64,000 nucleotides of DNA from Terriglobia bacterium (GCA_020073495.1 JAIQFD010000001.1:496001-560000), one strand, 5' to 3'. Shown: positions 35,590 to 44,549, counted from the stretch's first letter. Notes: a model not told the origin generated them from the sequence alone. Program-made: numbers and translations.

Positions 35590-36444
35590 CTAGCGCGTGC
35601 TCGGAGCGGCCTCCGCCTGGATCACGGTTCCCTGGTGGAATACCAGCAGCCACTTGCCGCTGCGCTCCTGCCACACGCTGCTCACGCCAAAATGGATGGG
35701 GACCGGCTTCTCCTTGTACGCGCCCTTGCCTTCCACGCGGTAGGTGACCAGCACGCCTCCGCTGCCCAGCGCGGTGGCCACCATGTCGTGGGCGGTGACC
35801 TCGTCGATGCGGACGTCGGCCAGCAGGCGCGGGATATCGGCCTTGCCGTACAGGCCGCCATCGCCGCCGATCTCACGGAAGTCGTCGGCCAGCACCGCCA
35901 TGATCGCTTCGACATTGTGGTGCAGCTCGGAATCGAGCAGCCGGCGTTCCCGCTCGATGGCGTCCGGCGGCGCTTCCACCGCCACCTGTTCCGGGATCGG
36001 GGTGGAGGTGTGGAACACCATCTGCCAGCGGTTCTTCTGCCGCCGCCAGGTCGAGCTCAGATAGTTGTGCATGGGGAACGCCTGCCCCTTGTAACTGCCG
36101 CGCACCGTGGCCTCGTAGGTGACGATGCCGAGGTCGTCGCGGACGTTCAGCACGCGGAAATTCTCCAGCGCGTAGTCTTCGATCTGGATGTCCTTCACCA
36201 CCTCCATGATCTCCGCCTTGGTGTACAGGCGGCCGTTGCCCGCGATCTCCAGGAACTCGGGCACCAGCGCCGTGTCGATGGATTGCAGGTTGTGTGATTT
36301 CTCCGCGCGGATCAGGTCCTTCTCCAGCATGACCAGCGGCGCGCCCGCCAGACTCGCCGGCGGCCCCGCGGGCTTGTCTTGCGCGCACGCGCAAGACACT
36401 GGCATAGCGATCATTATGACCAGGTTCAAGAAGGTGCGAATCAT
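35590..36444 (-). CDS. Secreted tandem NTF2-like (DUF4440/SnoaL-type) protein
   Basis: A 284-residue exported protein with a signal peptide to about residue 21 (CACAQ). Two similar NTF2-like domains follow: residues 35-150 (ALVPEFLEIAGNGRLYTKAE) and 165-280 (VLADDFREIGGDGGLYGKAD), both of DUF4440 character. The two halves look like an internal duplication. Such folds bind small molecules or are enzymes; no catalytic residues can be assigned. Confidence 0.78.
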   Translation of the reverse strand: MIRTFLNLVIMIAMPVSCACAQDKPAGPPASLAGAPLVMLEKDLIRAEKSHNLQSIDTALVPEFLEIAGNGRLYTKAEIMEVVKDIQIEDYALENFRVLNVRDDLGIVTYEATVRGSYKGQAFPMHNYLSSTWRRQKNRWQMVFHTSTPIPEQVAVEAPPDAIERERRLLDSELHHNVEAIMAVLADDFREIGGDGGLYGKADIPRLLADVRIDEVTAHDMVATALGSGGVLVTYRVEGKGAYKEKPVPIHFGVSSVWQERSGKWLLVFHQGTVIQAEAAPSTR

Positions 36445-36464
36445 CGCTGCCCCTGGACGTCACG

Positions 36465-36495
36465 AGAAACTAGAAACGAGAAACTGGAAACTCAG
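36465..36495. repeat. GAAACTAGAAACGAGAAACT words
   Basis: The word GAAACT/GAAACG recurs four times just upstream of the DUF4440-like gene and after the hisS stop. Confidence 0.55.
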
Positions 36496-36496
36496 A

Positions 36497-37789
36497 TCAG
36501 CTCCCGGCGATGGTTTTGGCCAGCTCCGCGCGCGGCACCGAGACCTGTTCGCCGCTGGCCAGGTTCTTCAGCGCGAACGCGCCCGCTTTCACCTCGTTCT
36601 CGCCCACGATGACCGCGAAGCGCGCGCCCGTCTTGCTGGCCAGCTCCAGCGAGCGCTTGAGCCGGAAACTCTCGTCGCCCAGGTCCACGATCAGCCCCGC
36701 GCGACGCAGTTCGCGTCCCAGCTTCGCCGCCTCTTTGTTCATCCCTGCGCCCAGCGGCGCGATGTACGCATCCGCCGGCCTCAGCGAAGGCTTGTGGTGC
36801 TCGCTGAGCGTGAGCACGAGCCGGTCTTCTCCGATGGCGAAGCCGATCCCCGGCGCCTTCGGCCCACCCAGCGCTTCCGACAATCCGTCGTATCTTCCTC
36901 CGCCCAGGATCGCGTTCTGCGCCCCCAGCGCCCCATGCGTGAACTCAAACGCCGTCCTGGTGTAGTAATCGAGGCCGCGGACGAGGCGGTGGTTGAGGTG
37001 GAAGGGGACGCCGACAGAAGAAAGAATCACCTGCACGTCAGAAAAATGGGCGCGGCAGGGATCGTCGAGGAAATCGAACATGCGGGGGAGCTTTTCGATG
37101 ATGGGCTGGTCGGCGGGGACCTTGCAGTCAAGGACGCGGAGAGGATTGGTCTCGGTGCGGCGCTGGCAGTCGGCGCACATCGTGTGCACCACGTCTTTGA
37201 GCGCGGCGCGCAGCGCCTCGTTGTAGCGCCGGCGGTCGTCGGCGCAGCCGACAGAATTCAGTTCCAGCGTCCAGCCGGCGATGCCGAGGCGGTCGAGGAG
37301 GGTGGCCATCATCTCCAGGACTTCGGCATCCACGATGGGCGATTCGCTGCCCGCGGTGGGCGGGCCGAGTATCTCGACGCCGATCTGGTAGAACTGGCGG
37401 TAGCGGCCCTTCTGCGGGCGTTCGCGGCGGAACTGCGGTCCGATATAGAAGAGCTTCTGCAGACCGGGGCGCTCCCACAGGCGGTTCTCAATGTAGGCGC
37501 GGACGACACCGGCGGTGTTCTCCGGGCGCAGAGCGAGCCATTGGCCTTTTTCCGACTGGGCGCGGGCGCGGTCCTCCCAGGCGAACATCTCCTTCGACAC
37601 GATGTCGGTCTCTTCACCGACGGAACGCTGGAAAAGCGCCAGGTCCTCGAGAACCGGAGTGCGGATCTCGTGGAAGTGATAAGAGCGGAAGACGTCGCGC
37701 GCCGCCGACTCGGTGAAATTCCACAGCTCGGTTTCGGGCGGGAGAAGGTCGCGGGTTCCTCGAATAGCCTTGATGACTCGATCCGGCAT
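36497..37789 (-). CDS. hisS: Histidyl-tRNA synthetase
   Basis: Class II synthetase of 430 residues that charges tRNA-His. The start AIRGTRDLLPPE, motif 2 (RRERPQKGRYRQFYQIGVE) and the histidine-binding loops LVRGLDYYTRTAFEFTH and GGGRYDGL are present. A C-terminal anticodon-binding domain is complete. The start overlaps the stop of the carbonic-anhydrase gene as TAATG, so they are co-translated. Confidence 0.96.
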   Translation of the reverse strand: MPDRVIKAIRGTRDLLPPETELWNFTESAARDVFRSYHFHEIRTPVLEDLALFQRSVGEETDIVSKEMFAWEDRARAQSEKGQWLALRPENTAGVVRAYIENRLWERPGLQKLFYIGPQFRRERPQKGRYRQFYQIGVEILGPPTAGSESPIVDAEVLEMMATLLDRLGIAGWTLELNSVGCADDRRRYNEALRAALKDVVHTMCADCQRRTETNPLRVLDCKVPADQPIIEKLPRMFDFLDDPCRAHFSDVQVILSSVGVPFHLNHRLVRGLDYYTRTAFEFTHGALGAQNAILGGGRYDGLSEALGGPKAPGIGFAIGEDRLVLTLSEHHKPSLRPADAYIAPLGAGMNKEAAKLGRELRRAGLIVDLGDESFRLKRSLELASKTGARFAVIVGENEVKAGAFALKNLASGEQVSVPRAELAKTIAGS

Positions 37790-38316
37790 TACCGCTGCTG
37801 TCCCTTCATCTCTTTCAGGTACTGCTCCTTATACCCGAGATAGTTCTGGGCGTAGCGCATGATCATTTTCTGCGCCTCGTCATCCAGTTTCTTGCGGAAC
37901 TTGCCGGGGACGCCCATCCACAGCGAGTGTGGCTCCACATGGGTGCCCTCGGGGATGACGGTGCCGGCGGCGATGATGCTGCCGTGGCCGATGCGGGCGC
38001 CGTTCAGGATCACGCAGCCCATGCCGATCAGGCAGTGGTCCTCGACCTTGCATCCGTGCAGCGTGGCCGAGTGGCCGACGGTGACCCAGTCGCCGACCTC
38101 GACCGTGTACTCGCCCAGCATGCCGTGCAGCACGGAGCAATCCTGGATGTTGGAATTCTTGCCGACGCGGATGGAATTCACGTCGCCACGGAGCACGGCG
38201 TTCATCCACACGCTGGCGTGGTCGCCCAGGACCACGTCGCCGATGATCTGGGCGGATTCGTCCACGTAGCAGGTCGCGGGAATCTGCGGAGAGATGCCTT
38301 TGTAAGAGCGGATCAT
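37789..38316 (-). CDS. Gamma carbonic anhydrase family protein
   Basis: A 175-residue left-handed beta-helix protein of the gamma carbonic anhydrase/YrdA group. Hexapeptide repeats run from about residue 20 to 140. The zinc ligands are suggested by the histidines in VTVGHSATLHGCKVEDHCLI. Whether it is an active carbonic anhydrase is not clear; many homologues are not. It is upstream of and coupled to hisS (TAATG). Confidence 0.88.
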   Translation of the reverse strand: MIRSYKGISPQIPATCYVDESAQIIGDVVLGDHASVWMNAVLRGDVNSIRVGKNSNIQDCSVLHGMLGEYTVEVGDWVTVGHSATLHGCKVEDHCLIGMGCVILNGARIGHGSIIAAGTVIPEGTHVEPHSLWMGVPGKFRKKLDDEAQKMIMRYAQNYLGYKEQYLKEMKGQQR

Positions 38317-38369
38317 TGCGTCACAAGGAAAACGTAGAAGTTAGCACGCGAGCGGAAGGAGGGGCAATG

Positions 38370-38409
38370 CGATCGCCGGGATTGCCAACATCGCCGGGAT
38401 CGCCGGGAA
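38370..38409. repeat. Stuttering CGCCGGGAT words
   Basis: GATCGCCGGGATTGCCAACA and GATCGCCGGGATCGCCGGGA. It is the reverse complement type of the words at 22.6 and 25.1 kb. It lies directly in front of the likely start of the HprK-like gene. Confidence 0.65.
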
Positions 38410-38429
38410 TGGTTACTTTGGTCCATAAG

Positions 38430-39386
38430 ATGGGGCGGGGCCGGTCGAGAGATGCTAATATCCGGGAAATCGGGGAGAGATTGGCGACCGCCTCGCAAAC
38501 GCACGACTTAATGATCGAGATCGGCGGGATGAGTGTGTGCCTGCGGACGGACAGCGACGAATTCCGGAGGATGTTGGAGGAAAGGTACGTGGGATTCGTT
38601 CCGTCGCCCGCTGCGCCGGCTGTCCGGCCGGCGGCGGCCGGGCAGCAAGAGCCCTTCGTACTCGAGATCGAGTTGTTGGCCGAGGGAGCGACGGGGCCGG
38701 ATGAAGATGTGCGTGTCCGGCGTGCGGGCGGGAGGTGGGTGTTGACGCGAGGGGATTTTCGCGCCGAGTGGGAGCCGGAGCGTCGGCGCGGGTGGGTGCG
38801 GCAGACGGCCAATCCGTATGCCATCGATTCGGTGCTGCGCATCCTGCACACTCTGCTGCTGGCGGAAGAAGGCGGGTTCCTGCTGCATGCGGCATCGGCG
38901 ATCCGGAAGGGCAAGGCGTTTCTTTTTTCCGGTAAGTCCGAGGCGGGCAAGACGACCATCTCGCGCCTGGCGCCGGGGGATGTGGTCCTCCTGACGGACG
39001 AAATCTCCTATATCCGCAAGGATCGTGCCGAAGGTAGGGCTCCTTCGACTCGCGCGCCCAAAGACGGCGCGCTCGCTCAGGATGACACCCGGAATACTTA
39101 TGTCGCCTTCGGGACGCCGTTTGCCGGGGAGCTGGCGAAGGTGGGCGAGAACGTGTGCGCGCCCATCACGGGGCTGTATTTCCTGGAGAAGGCTGCGCAG
39201 AACCGGATCGAACCGTTGGCAACGGCGGAGGCGCTGTTCCGCCTGATGCAGAACATCCTCTTCTTCGCCGAGGATGAGAGACTGGTTTCGCAGGTGTTCG
39301 AGGCGGCGGGAGAGTTTGTGTTGAACGTGCCCTCGTACCGGCTGGAGTTCGTGCCGGACGCGCGGGTCTGGGAGCTGATGGCATGA
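38430..39386 (+). CDS. HPr kinase-like (HprK-related) protein
   Basis: A protein of about 318 residues with the P-loop kinase fold of HPr kinase C-terminal domains: KAFLFSGKSEAGKTTISRLA (Walker A), LTDEISYIRK and YVAFGTPFAGELAKVGEN. HprK-related kinases of this type occur with PqqD and radical SAM genes. The start is uncertain: upstream ATGs at 38316 and 38409 lie in or before repeat DNA, and ATG at 38511 is also possible. A REP element is translated in frame after SYIRKDRA. It overlaps the pqqD-like gene by ATGA. Confidence 0.8.
   Translation: MGRGRSRDANIREIGERLATASQTHDLMIEIGGMSVCLRTDSDEFRRMLEERYVGFVPSPAAPAVRPAAAGQQEPFVLEIELLAEGATGPDEDVRVRRAGGRWVLTRGDFRAEWEPERRRGWVRQTANPYAIDSVLRILHTLLLAEEGGFLLHAASAIRKGKAFLFSGKSEAGKTTISRLAPGDVVLLTDEISYIRKDRAEGRAPSTRAPKDGALAQDDTRNTYVAFGTPFAGELAKVGENVCAPITGLYFLEKAAQNRIEPLATAEALFRLMQNILFFAEDERLVSQVFEAAGEFVLNVPSYRLEFVPDARVWELMA
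39033..39089 (+). repeat. Family-B REP in frame inside the HprK-like gene
   Basis: GGTAGGGCTCCTTCGACTCG, a GCGCGC-type hairpin and GCTCGCTCAGGATGACACC. It is nearly identical to the intergenic copy 590 bp downstream. It adds about 19 residues (GRAPSTRAPKDGALAQDDT) without breaking the frame. Confidence 0.85.
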
Positions 39387-39667
39387 AGTACTTGGCGCGG
39401 AGCACCATGGTGGCGGCCCGCATGCTGGGCGACGAGATGGTGATCATGTCGGGCAAGGACTCGACCCTGTTCACGCTCAATCCGGTGGCGACAGCGATCT
39501 GGAATGCGGCCGACGGACGGACGACGCTGGAGAGCATCGTGGAGCAGGCGGTTTGCGAAGAATTCGACGTGGACCGCTATACCGCGATGCAGGATGCGGA
39601 GGCCTTTGTGAGCGAGCTTTCGCAACACGGCATTCTGCTGGTCTCGGACCAGCCGATCGCGGGTTGA
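39383..39667 (+). CDS. PqqD-family peptide chaperone
   Basis: A 94-residue PqqD-like protein. In RiPP pathways such proteins bind the leader peptide and present it to a radical SAM enzyme. The core pattern is visible: LGDEMVIMSGKDSTLFTLNP, TAIWNAADGRTTLESIVEQA and FVSELSQHGILL. It lies between the HprK-like kinase (ATGA overlap) and a radical SAM gene 90 nt downstream. Confidence 0.88.
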   Translation: MKYLARSTMVAARMLGDEMVIMSGKDSTLFTLNPVATAIWNAADGRTTLESIVEQAVCEEFDVDRYTAMQDAEAFVSELSQHGILLVSDQPIAG

Positions 39668-39675
39668 TCCTTGAT

Positions 39676-39730
39676 GGTAGGGGTCCTTCGACTCGCGCGC
39701 CGAAGGCGGCGCACTCGCTCAGGATGACAC
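39676..39730 (+). repeat. Family-B REP between pqqD-like and radical SAM genes
   Basis: GGTAGGGGTCCTTCGACTCG, a hairpin CGCGCCGAAGGCGGCG and CTCGCTCAGGATGACAC. It is the closest relative of the copy inside the HprK-like gene. Confidence 0.8.
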
Positions 39731-39757
39731 AGTAATAGTTTGTCCCAAGGAGAAAGC

Positions 39758-40822
39758 GTGAACGGGCAGTTGATGGTGGAAGTCGGGATGCGGGCGCTGG
39801 AGCTGGGGGTACCGCTGAGCGCGCACTTCGACCTGACGTGGCGCTGCAACGAACGCTGCGTCCACTGCTATCTCGACCATGACGACCACGGCGAAGTGAC
39901 TACCGCCGAGGTCAAAGACATCCTCGACCAACTGGCCGCCGCGGGCACCTTCTTCCTCATCCTGAGCGGCGGCGAGCCGGTGATGCGCAAGGACTTTTTC
40001 GAGATCGTGGAATACGCGCGCCAGCTGATGTTCTCGGTGAAGGTCAAGACCAACGGCATCCTGATCGGGGAGCGCGAGGCGGCGCGGCTTCGCGAACTGG
40101 CGGTGGAAGTGGTACAGATCAGCGTCTACTCCCACCGCAGCGAGGTGCACGACGCCATCACCAAGGCGCCGGGATCGCTGCAGCGCACCCTCCGCGCCAT
40201 CCGCTTCCTGCGCGACCAGGGGCTGAAGGTGATCATCGCCGGGGTGATGATGCGGCAGAACATGAGCGACTACAAGGAAGTGCAGCGCATGGCCGAGGAG
40301 CTGGGCGTCACCTTCCAGCTCGACCCCACCATCACGCCGAAGCTGGACGGAGATACCTCCATCCTCGATCTTCGCATCCCCAACACCATGTTGCCCGAGC
40401 TGTTCCGCGACGCGACCCTGGTGGACGACGTGGACGAGTTCTGCGCCACGGCAGAGGTGGATACCAGCGCGCTGGAGGCGCTGCCGTGCAGCGCCGGACA
40501 CACCGCCTGCTACATCTCGCCCTATGCCGATGTCTTCCCCTGCGTGCAGTTCCCCCTGCCCACGGGGAACCTTCGCCGGCAGAAGTTTCTCGACATCTGG
40601 CGCGGGTCGCCGCAAATGCAGGAGGTGCGCGGCATCCGAGTCAGCGACCTGCACACCTGCACTTCGTGCGGCAACGTGGCTTCGTGCAGCCGGTGCCCCG
40701 GACTGGCGTACATGGAGGGCGACATGCGGGGGCCGTCGGCAGCCGATTGCGACAAGTCGTTTGCGCGGACTGGGATCCTGTCGCCGCGCAAGCAACAGCA
40801 GTTGGTGCAGATCGCGGACTGA
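39758..40822 (+). CDS. Radical SAM/SPASM peptide-maturase-like protein
   Basis: A 354-residue radical SAM protein. The [4Fe-4S] motif is CNERCVHC (CX3CX2C, near residue 31) in LTWRCNERCVHCYLDHDDHG, with LSGGEPVMRKDF after it. The C-terminal SPASM domain has clustered cysteines (LPCSAGHTACYISPYADVFPC, CTSCGNVASCSRCPGL). It should modify a peptide substrate. The GTG at 39758 is chosen because AAGGAG lies 5 nt upstream. No precursor peptide was found nearby. Confidence 0.9.
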   Translation: MNGQLMVEVGMRALELGVPLSAHFDLTWRCNERCVHCYLDHDDHGEVTTAEVKDILDQLAAAGTFFLILSGGEPVMRKDFFEIVEYARQLMFSVKVKTNGILIGEREAARLRELAVEVVQISVYSHRSEVHDAITKAPGSLQRTLRAIRFLRDQGLKVIIAGVMMRQNMSDYKEVQRMAEELGVTFQLDPTITPKLDGDTSILDLRIPNTMLPELFRDATLVDDVDEFCATAEVDTSALEALPCSAGHTACYISPYADVFPCVQFPLPTGNLRRQKFLDIWRGSPQMQEVRGIRVSDLHTCTSCGNVASCSRCPGLAYMEGDMRGPSAADCDKSFARTGILSPRKQQQLVQIAD

Positions 40823-41007
40823 TTTGTAATTTGAAATTGGAAATTTGTAATTTTTGGCGCGGACAATCCGCGCCTTTCCCGTTTTGGGAAAGCCCAGTGC
40901 GCAATCTGGAGTTCTGATTTCAGAACAGCGGTGCGCAAGTCACAGACGCAAGGCTTGGGGCAGGGATATATGAGCGGGTTCGCAGATTCATTCCGCGGAG
41001 GCATCGT
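40823..41007 (+). other. Gap with AATTTG words and hairpins
   Basis: A 185-nt gap. It holds TTTGTAATTTGAAATTGGAA (40823-40855), then the hairpin GGCGCGGA-CAA-TCCGCGCC (40856-40874) and TTTCCCGTTTTGGGAAA, which together may act as a terminator. No small peptide ORF with a credible ribosome site was seen. Confidence 0.45.
40856..40891 (+). terminator. Double hairpin after the radical SAM gene
   Basis: A perfect 8-bp stem with a 3-nt loop is followed at once by TTTCCC/GGGAAA. There is no long U tract, so terminator function is only probable. Confidence 0.45.
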
Positions 41008-44000
41008 ATGTCCCACGGGCCGCGGCCATGCTGTCTTCATATCCTTCTTCTCTTTCTCCTGACCTTCTTCTCCGAATCCACCTACAGCCAGGACGCGGCA
41101 CTGGGAACGTTGCGCGGGACGGTCTCGGATGCGAGCGGCGCTCGCGTCCCGCAGGCGACGGTGACCGCAGTGAACAGCGGCACCGCGGTGCAGCGCGCGG
41201 TGACCACGGGCGACGACGGCGGATTTGCCATCCAGTTCCTGCCCCCGGGCCAGTACGAAGTGCGGATCGAGGCCGCGGGAATGGCTCCCGAGGTGCGCAA
41301 GGGCGTGCGCGTCGAAGTCGGCGCAGTAGTGGAGCTGCACGCGCGGCTGCACGTGGCCGGGCCGCGCGAGGCGGTCACCATCTCGGGCGAGCCCGGGGCG
41401 GTGGAAACGCAGGCCAGCGCGGTGTCCTCGGTGATCGATTCGCGCGCCATTTCCGAGCTGCCGCTCAACGGCCGCCGGTTCACCGACCTGGTGCTGCTGA
41501 CGCCGGGCGTGACCCAGGACCCTCGCGGGCTGACCTCGACCTCGGTAGGAGACCTGTCGTTCGGCGGAGTGCGCGGCTACAACTCCAGCTTCCTGGTGGA
41601 CGGGCTGGACAACAACAACGCCTTCTTCACACAGGCGCGCGGGCGTTACCGCGCGCCCTACCAGTTCAGCAACGAGGTGGTGCAGGAGTTCCGCGTCTCG
41701 TCGAACACCTACGGGGCGGAGCTGGGACGCTCGGGCGGCGCCGTGGTGAACGTGGTCACCAAATCGGGGACCAACAACTATCACGGAACCGCATTCTGGT
41801 ACCTGCGCGACGGGAGTTTGAGCGCGCAGCATCCGTTCAGCGACATCAAGCCGCCCAGCCGGCAAAATCAGTTCGGAGTCACGGTGGGCGGCCCCATCCG
41901 CAAGAACGGCGTGTTCTTCTACGCCGGCTTCGACCAGCACATCTATCACGTGCCCACGGTGGTGTACTTCTGGAACGGGAAGGCGACGGTGACGCCAACG
42001 CCCGACGATTACGAGGCCAGCGACCGGGACCTGGTATTCGCCACCGCCGGCCAACTCTCGCAGATGGGCGGCCCGTGGGCGGCGGCCATGGTGGGGAACA
42101 CGGGGTTCATGAAGGTGGACTGGGCGCTGTCGCCGCGGAATTACCTGGTAGCGCGGCTGAGCACCTCACGCTACTGGGGCCAGAACAACGTGTTCCTGGA
42201 TGGGAGCAGCCCCATCACGCACTACGCGACCAGCGAGAACGGTGAGGAGCGGGTGAGCACGGAGAGCGCGTCGTTGAGCCTGACCAGCGCGCTTTCGTTC
42301 CACCTCACCAGCAACCTGAAGGCGCAGTTCTCGCGCGACCTGCAGACGAGCGACCCCAACTCCAGCGATGTGCGCACCAGCATCTACGACGTGATCGAGG
42401 CCTTCGGGCGATCGTCCATCCTGCCGCGCAATACGCGCGAGCACCGGATCCACCTGGTGGAGACCCTGACGCTGGACGGGCGGCGGCACGCGTGGAAATT
42501 CGGCGCCGATTTCAGCCAGGCCTGGGTGGAGAATTTCTTTCCCCTGATGTCGGGCGGGGAGTACCTGTTCGACAACACCCGGGTGAACCCGTTCACCTTC
42601 AAGCCCATGACGCTGGGGATGGAGATCACGCCGCTGCGGGCCTACGCGCACGGCGTGCCGCGCTACTACATCCAGGATTTTGGGGACGCGGTGACGCACC
42701 CGGACACGCGCGAGTATGCCCTCTTCGCGCAGGACACGATCCGGGTCACCGACCACCTGGCGCTGACCCTGGGCGTGCGCTACGACCTGCAGACGTTCCG
42801 CAGCAGCGGCCTGGTGGCGAACCCGCTGTGGCCGGGCTCGGGCCAGGTGCCCACCGACAGCAACAACGTGGCGCCGAGGGTGGGCTTTGCGTATTCCATC
42901 GGAGACCAGAAGCCAGTGGTAATCCGTGGGGGATTCGGGTTGTTCTACACGCGCATCCCACAGATCTACAACTCAGCGGTCGAACTCTACAACGGGCTGG
43001 AGAGACAGCACCTGTTCCTGCGGAACACGCCCAACGGCGAGGCTGCGGTGTTCCCCAGCTATCCGACCCCGGTGAGCGTGTGTGCGGCGGCGGCGACATC
43101 GTGCCCGGCGCCGGACAACATGGCCGCCTATCTGACGTCGGAGATCTCGGCCTTCGCGCAGGATTTCCGGACTCCCGTGGTCCAGCAGGGCAGCCTGACG
43201 GTGGAGAAGGAGATCTGGCGGCGTTTCGCGATCGGCGCAGCCTACCTCTACGTCAGCGGAAGGAACCTGATCCGGGCGCGGGACATGAACCTACCCGAGC
43301 CGATGGTCGTCCAGTATCCGGTGTTCGACGAGAGCACCGCTTTCACCGGCGACTACTATCCGGTGGCTTCCTTCGCGACCTGGCAGATGACGCCCAGCTT
43401 CGACTGCAAGTGGCCACCGTGCCTGAACGACGTGGTGCGGCCGGTCCCCAGCCTGGCGGCAATCAACGTCTTCGAGAGCGCGGCCACCAGCATCTACCAC
43501 GGGCTGACCATCTCGGCCAGGCGGCGCATGACCAGCGGCTTCTACTTTCGCCTGGCGTACACTTGGGCGCGGGCCAGCGACAACGGCCAGGACGCGCTGC
43601 TGGTGGGACGGCCACCCGCAGTCCAGAATACCTACCAGCCCCAGGCGGAGTGGGGACCGAGCGTCACCGACCAGCGGAACCGCCTGGCGGTGTCGTGGGT
43701 GTGGGAGCCGAAGCCCTTCCACCGGGACCAGCCCTTCTTGAAGTCGCTGTTCAACGACTGGAGGGTCTCGGGGGTGCTGAGCCTTGGCAGCGGGCGGCCA
43801 GTGAATGCACAGGTGGTGGGGGACGCCAACGGGGACCAGAACACCGCCAATGACCGCCTGCCGGGATACGGGCGGAACGCCTTTACCGGCCCCGATTACG
43901 CCACCACCGACTTGCGGCTGGCGCGCCGCTTCTTTCTGGGGAGCCGGTTGAAGCTGGAGGCGCTGGCAGAAGCTTTCAACGTCTTCAACCGTACGAATAA

Positions 44001-44178
44001 CCGGGTAACGGTGACGGATGATGGATTTCTCAACTCAGCCGCCGAATTTGTCCCCTTCGACACAGCGGCTGGGGGCAGCCACTACCCCGGTTACTACGTG
44101 AAATCGTCGACCTTCCTTCAGCCGACGGATGCGTACGCACCCAGGCAGGTGCAGTTTGCCGTGAAGCTGATCTTTTGA
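41008..44178 (+). CDS. TonB-dependent receptor, Oar-like
   Basis: A 1056-residue outer-membrane protein. The signal peptide ends near residue 28. An N-terminal carboxypeptidase-regulatory-like domain (LRGTVSDASGARVPQATVTA, residues 34-115) precedes a plug domain (LPLNGRRFTDLVLLTPGV, SSFLVDGLDNNNAFF) and a large beta-barrel, ending PRQVQFAVKLIF with terminal phenylalanine. Such Oar-like proteins are numerous in acidobacteria; they import carbohydrates or other large ligands or serve in adhesion. It is just downstream of the radical SAM cassette, but a functional link is not proven. Confidence 0.93.
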   Translation: MSHGPRPCCLHILLLFLLTFFSESTYSQDAALGTLRGTVSDASGARVPQATVTAVNSGTAVQRAVTTGDDGGFAIQFLPPGQYEVRIEAAGMAPEVRKGVRVEVGAVVELHARLHVAGPREAVTISGEPGAVETQASAVSSVIDSRAISELPLNGRRFTDLVLLTPGVTQDPRGLTSTSVGDLSFGGVRGYNSSFLVDGLDNNNAFFTQARGRYRAPYQFSNEVVQEFRVSSNTYGAELGRSGGAVVNVVTKSGTNNYHGTAFWYLRDGSLSAQHPFSDIKPPSRQNQFGVTVGGPIRKNGVFFYAGFDQHIYHVPTVVYFWNGKATVTPTPDDYEASDRDLVFATAGQLSQMGGPWAAAMVGNTGFMKVDWALSPRNYLVARLSTSRYWGQNNVFLDGSSPITHYATSENGEERVSTESASLSLTSALSFHLTSNLKAQFSRDLQTSDPNSSDVRTSIYDVIEAFGRSSILPRNTREHRIHLVETLTLDGRRHAWKFGADFSQAWVENFFPLMSGGEYLFDNTRVNPFTFKPMTLGMEITPLRAYAHGVPRYYIQDFGDAVTHPDTREYALFAQDTIRVTDHLALTLGVRYDLQTFRSSGLVANPLWPGSGQVPTDSNNVAPRVGFAYSIGDQKPVVIRGGFGLFYTRIPQIYNSAVELYNGLERQHLFLRNTPNGEAAVFPSYPTPVSVCAAAATSCPAPDNMAAYLTSEISAFAQDFRTPVVQQGSLTVEKEIWRRFAIGAAYLYVSGRNLIRARDMNLPEPMVVQYPVFDESTAFTGDYYPVASFATWQMTPSFDCKWPPCLNDVVRPVPSLAAINVFESAATSIYHGLTISARRRMTSGFYFRLAYTWARASDNGQDALLVGRPPAVQNTYQPQAEWGPSVTDQRNRLAVSWVWEPKPFHRDQPFLKSLFNDWRVSGVLSLGSGRPVNAQVVGDANGDQNTANDRLPGYGRNAFTGPDYATTDLRLARRFFLGSRLKLEALAEAFNVFNRTNNRVTVTDDGFLNSAAEFVPFDTAAGGSHYPGYYVKSSTFLQPTDAYAPRQVQFAVKLIF

Positions 44179-44245
44179 GAGGTTAATCAGATAACCAATA
44201 TAGCTGAGGAAATGCGCAAGAAATGTAGCCTATCGAACATATCTC

Positions 44246-44275
44246 TTGACTTGGGTGATAGATATTGCAATAACT
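44246..44275 (+). promoter_or_regulatory. Putative promoter upstream of rpsU
   Basis: TTGACT at 44246-44251 and ATAACT at 44270-44275 are spaced by 18 nt in AT-rich DNA, followed by a short leader with GAGGGGG before the TTG start. Confidence 0.4.
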
Positions 44276-44311
44276 TAGCTGACCAAACGGGTATGTGAGG
44301 GGGTGTTTTTT

Positions 44312-44509
44312 TTGGCCGAAGTCAGGCTCCAAGAGGGCGAATCGCTAGAGAACGCCCTCCGTCGCTTCAAGCGCAAAGTCCAGCAAGAGGACATTATCAA
44401 GGAGGTCAAGCGGCACTCCTTTTATCTGAAGCCGGGCGAGAAGCGTCGAGTGAAGGAAGCCCTGGCGCGCAAACGGAATCGGAAGAAGGCGCGCAAGGAG
44501 CAAGAGTAG
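44312..44509 (+). CDS. rpsU: 30S ribosomal protein S21
   Basis: A 65-residue basic ribosomal protein of the small subunit that helps initiation. The family start AEVRLQEGESLENALRRFKR and the lysine/arginine-rich C-terminus (RKRNRKKARKEQE) are clear. The TTG at 44312 is chosen because it begins exactly at the conserved (M)AEVRL and follows GAGGGGG; a GTG at 44303 would add three residues. Confidence 0.95.
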   Translation: MAEVRLQEGESLENALRRFKRKVQQEDIIKEVKRHSFYLKPGEKRRVKEALARKRNRKKARKEQE

Positions 44510-44517
44510 ATCTTCCT

Positions 44518-44549
44518 AAAGGGGCCGCTCCACAAGGAGGCGGCCCTTT
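44518..44549 (+). terminator. Terminator after rpsU
   Basis: AAAGGGGCCGCTCC and GGAGGCGGCCCTTT form a long stem with small bulges and an ACAA loop, followed by TTGT. Confidence 0.6.

Noticed and set aside
40522-42054. A 510-codon minus-strand open frame
   Set aside because: It overlaps the radical SAM gene and the TonB receptor on the other strand, lacks motifs and is a GC shadow.
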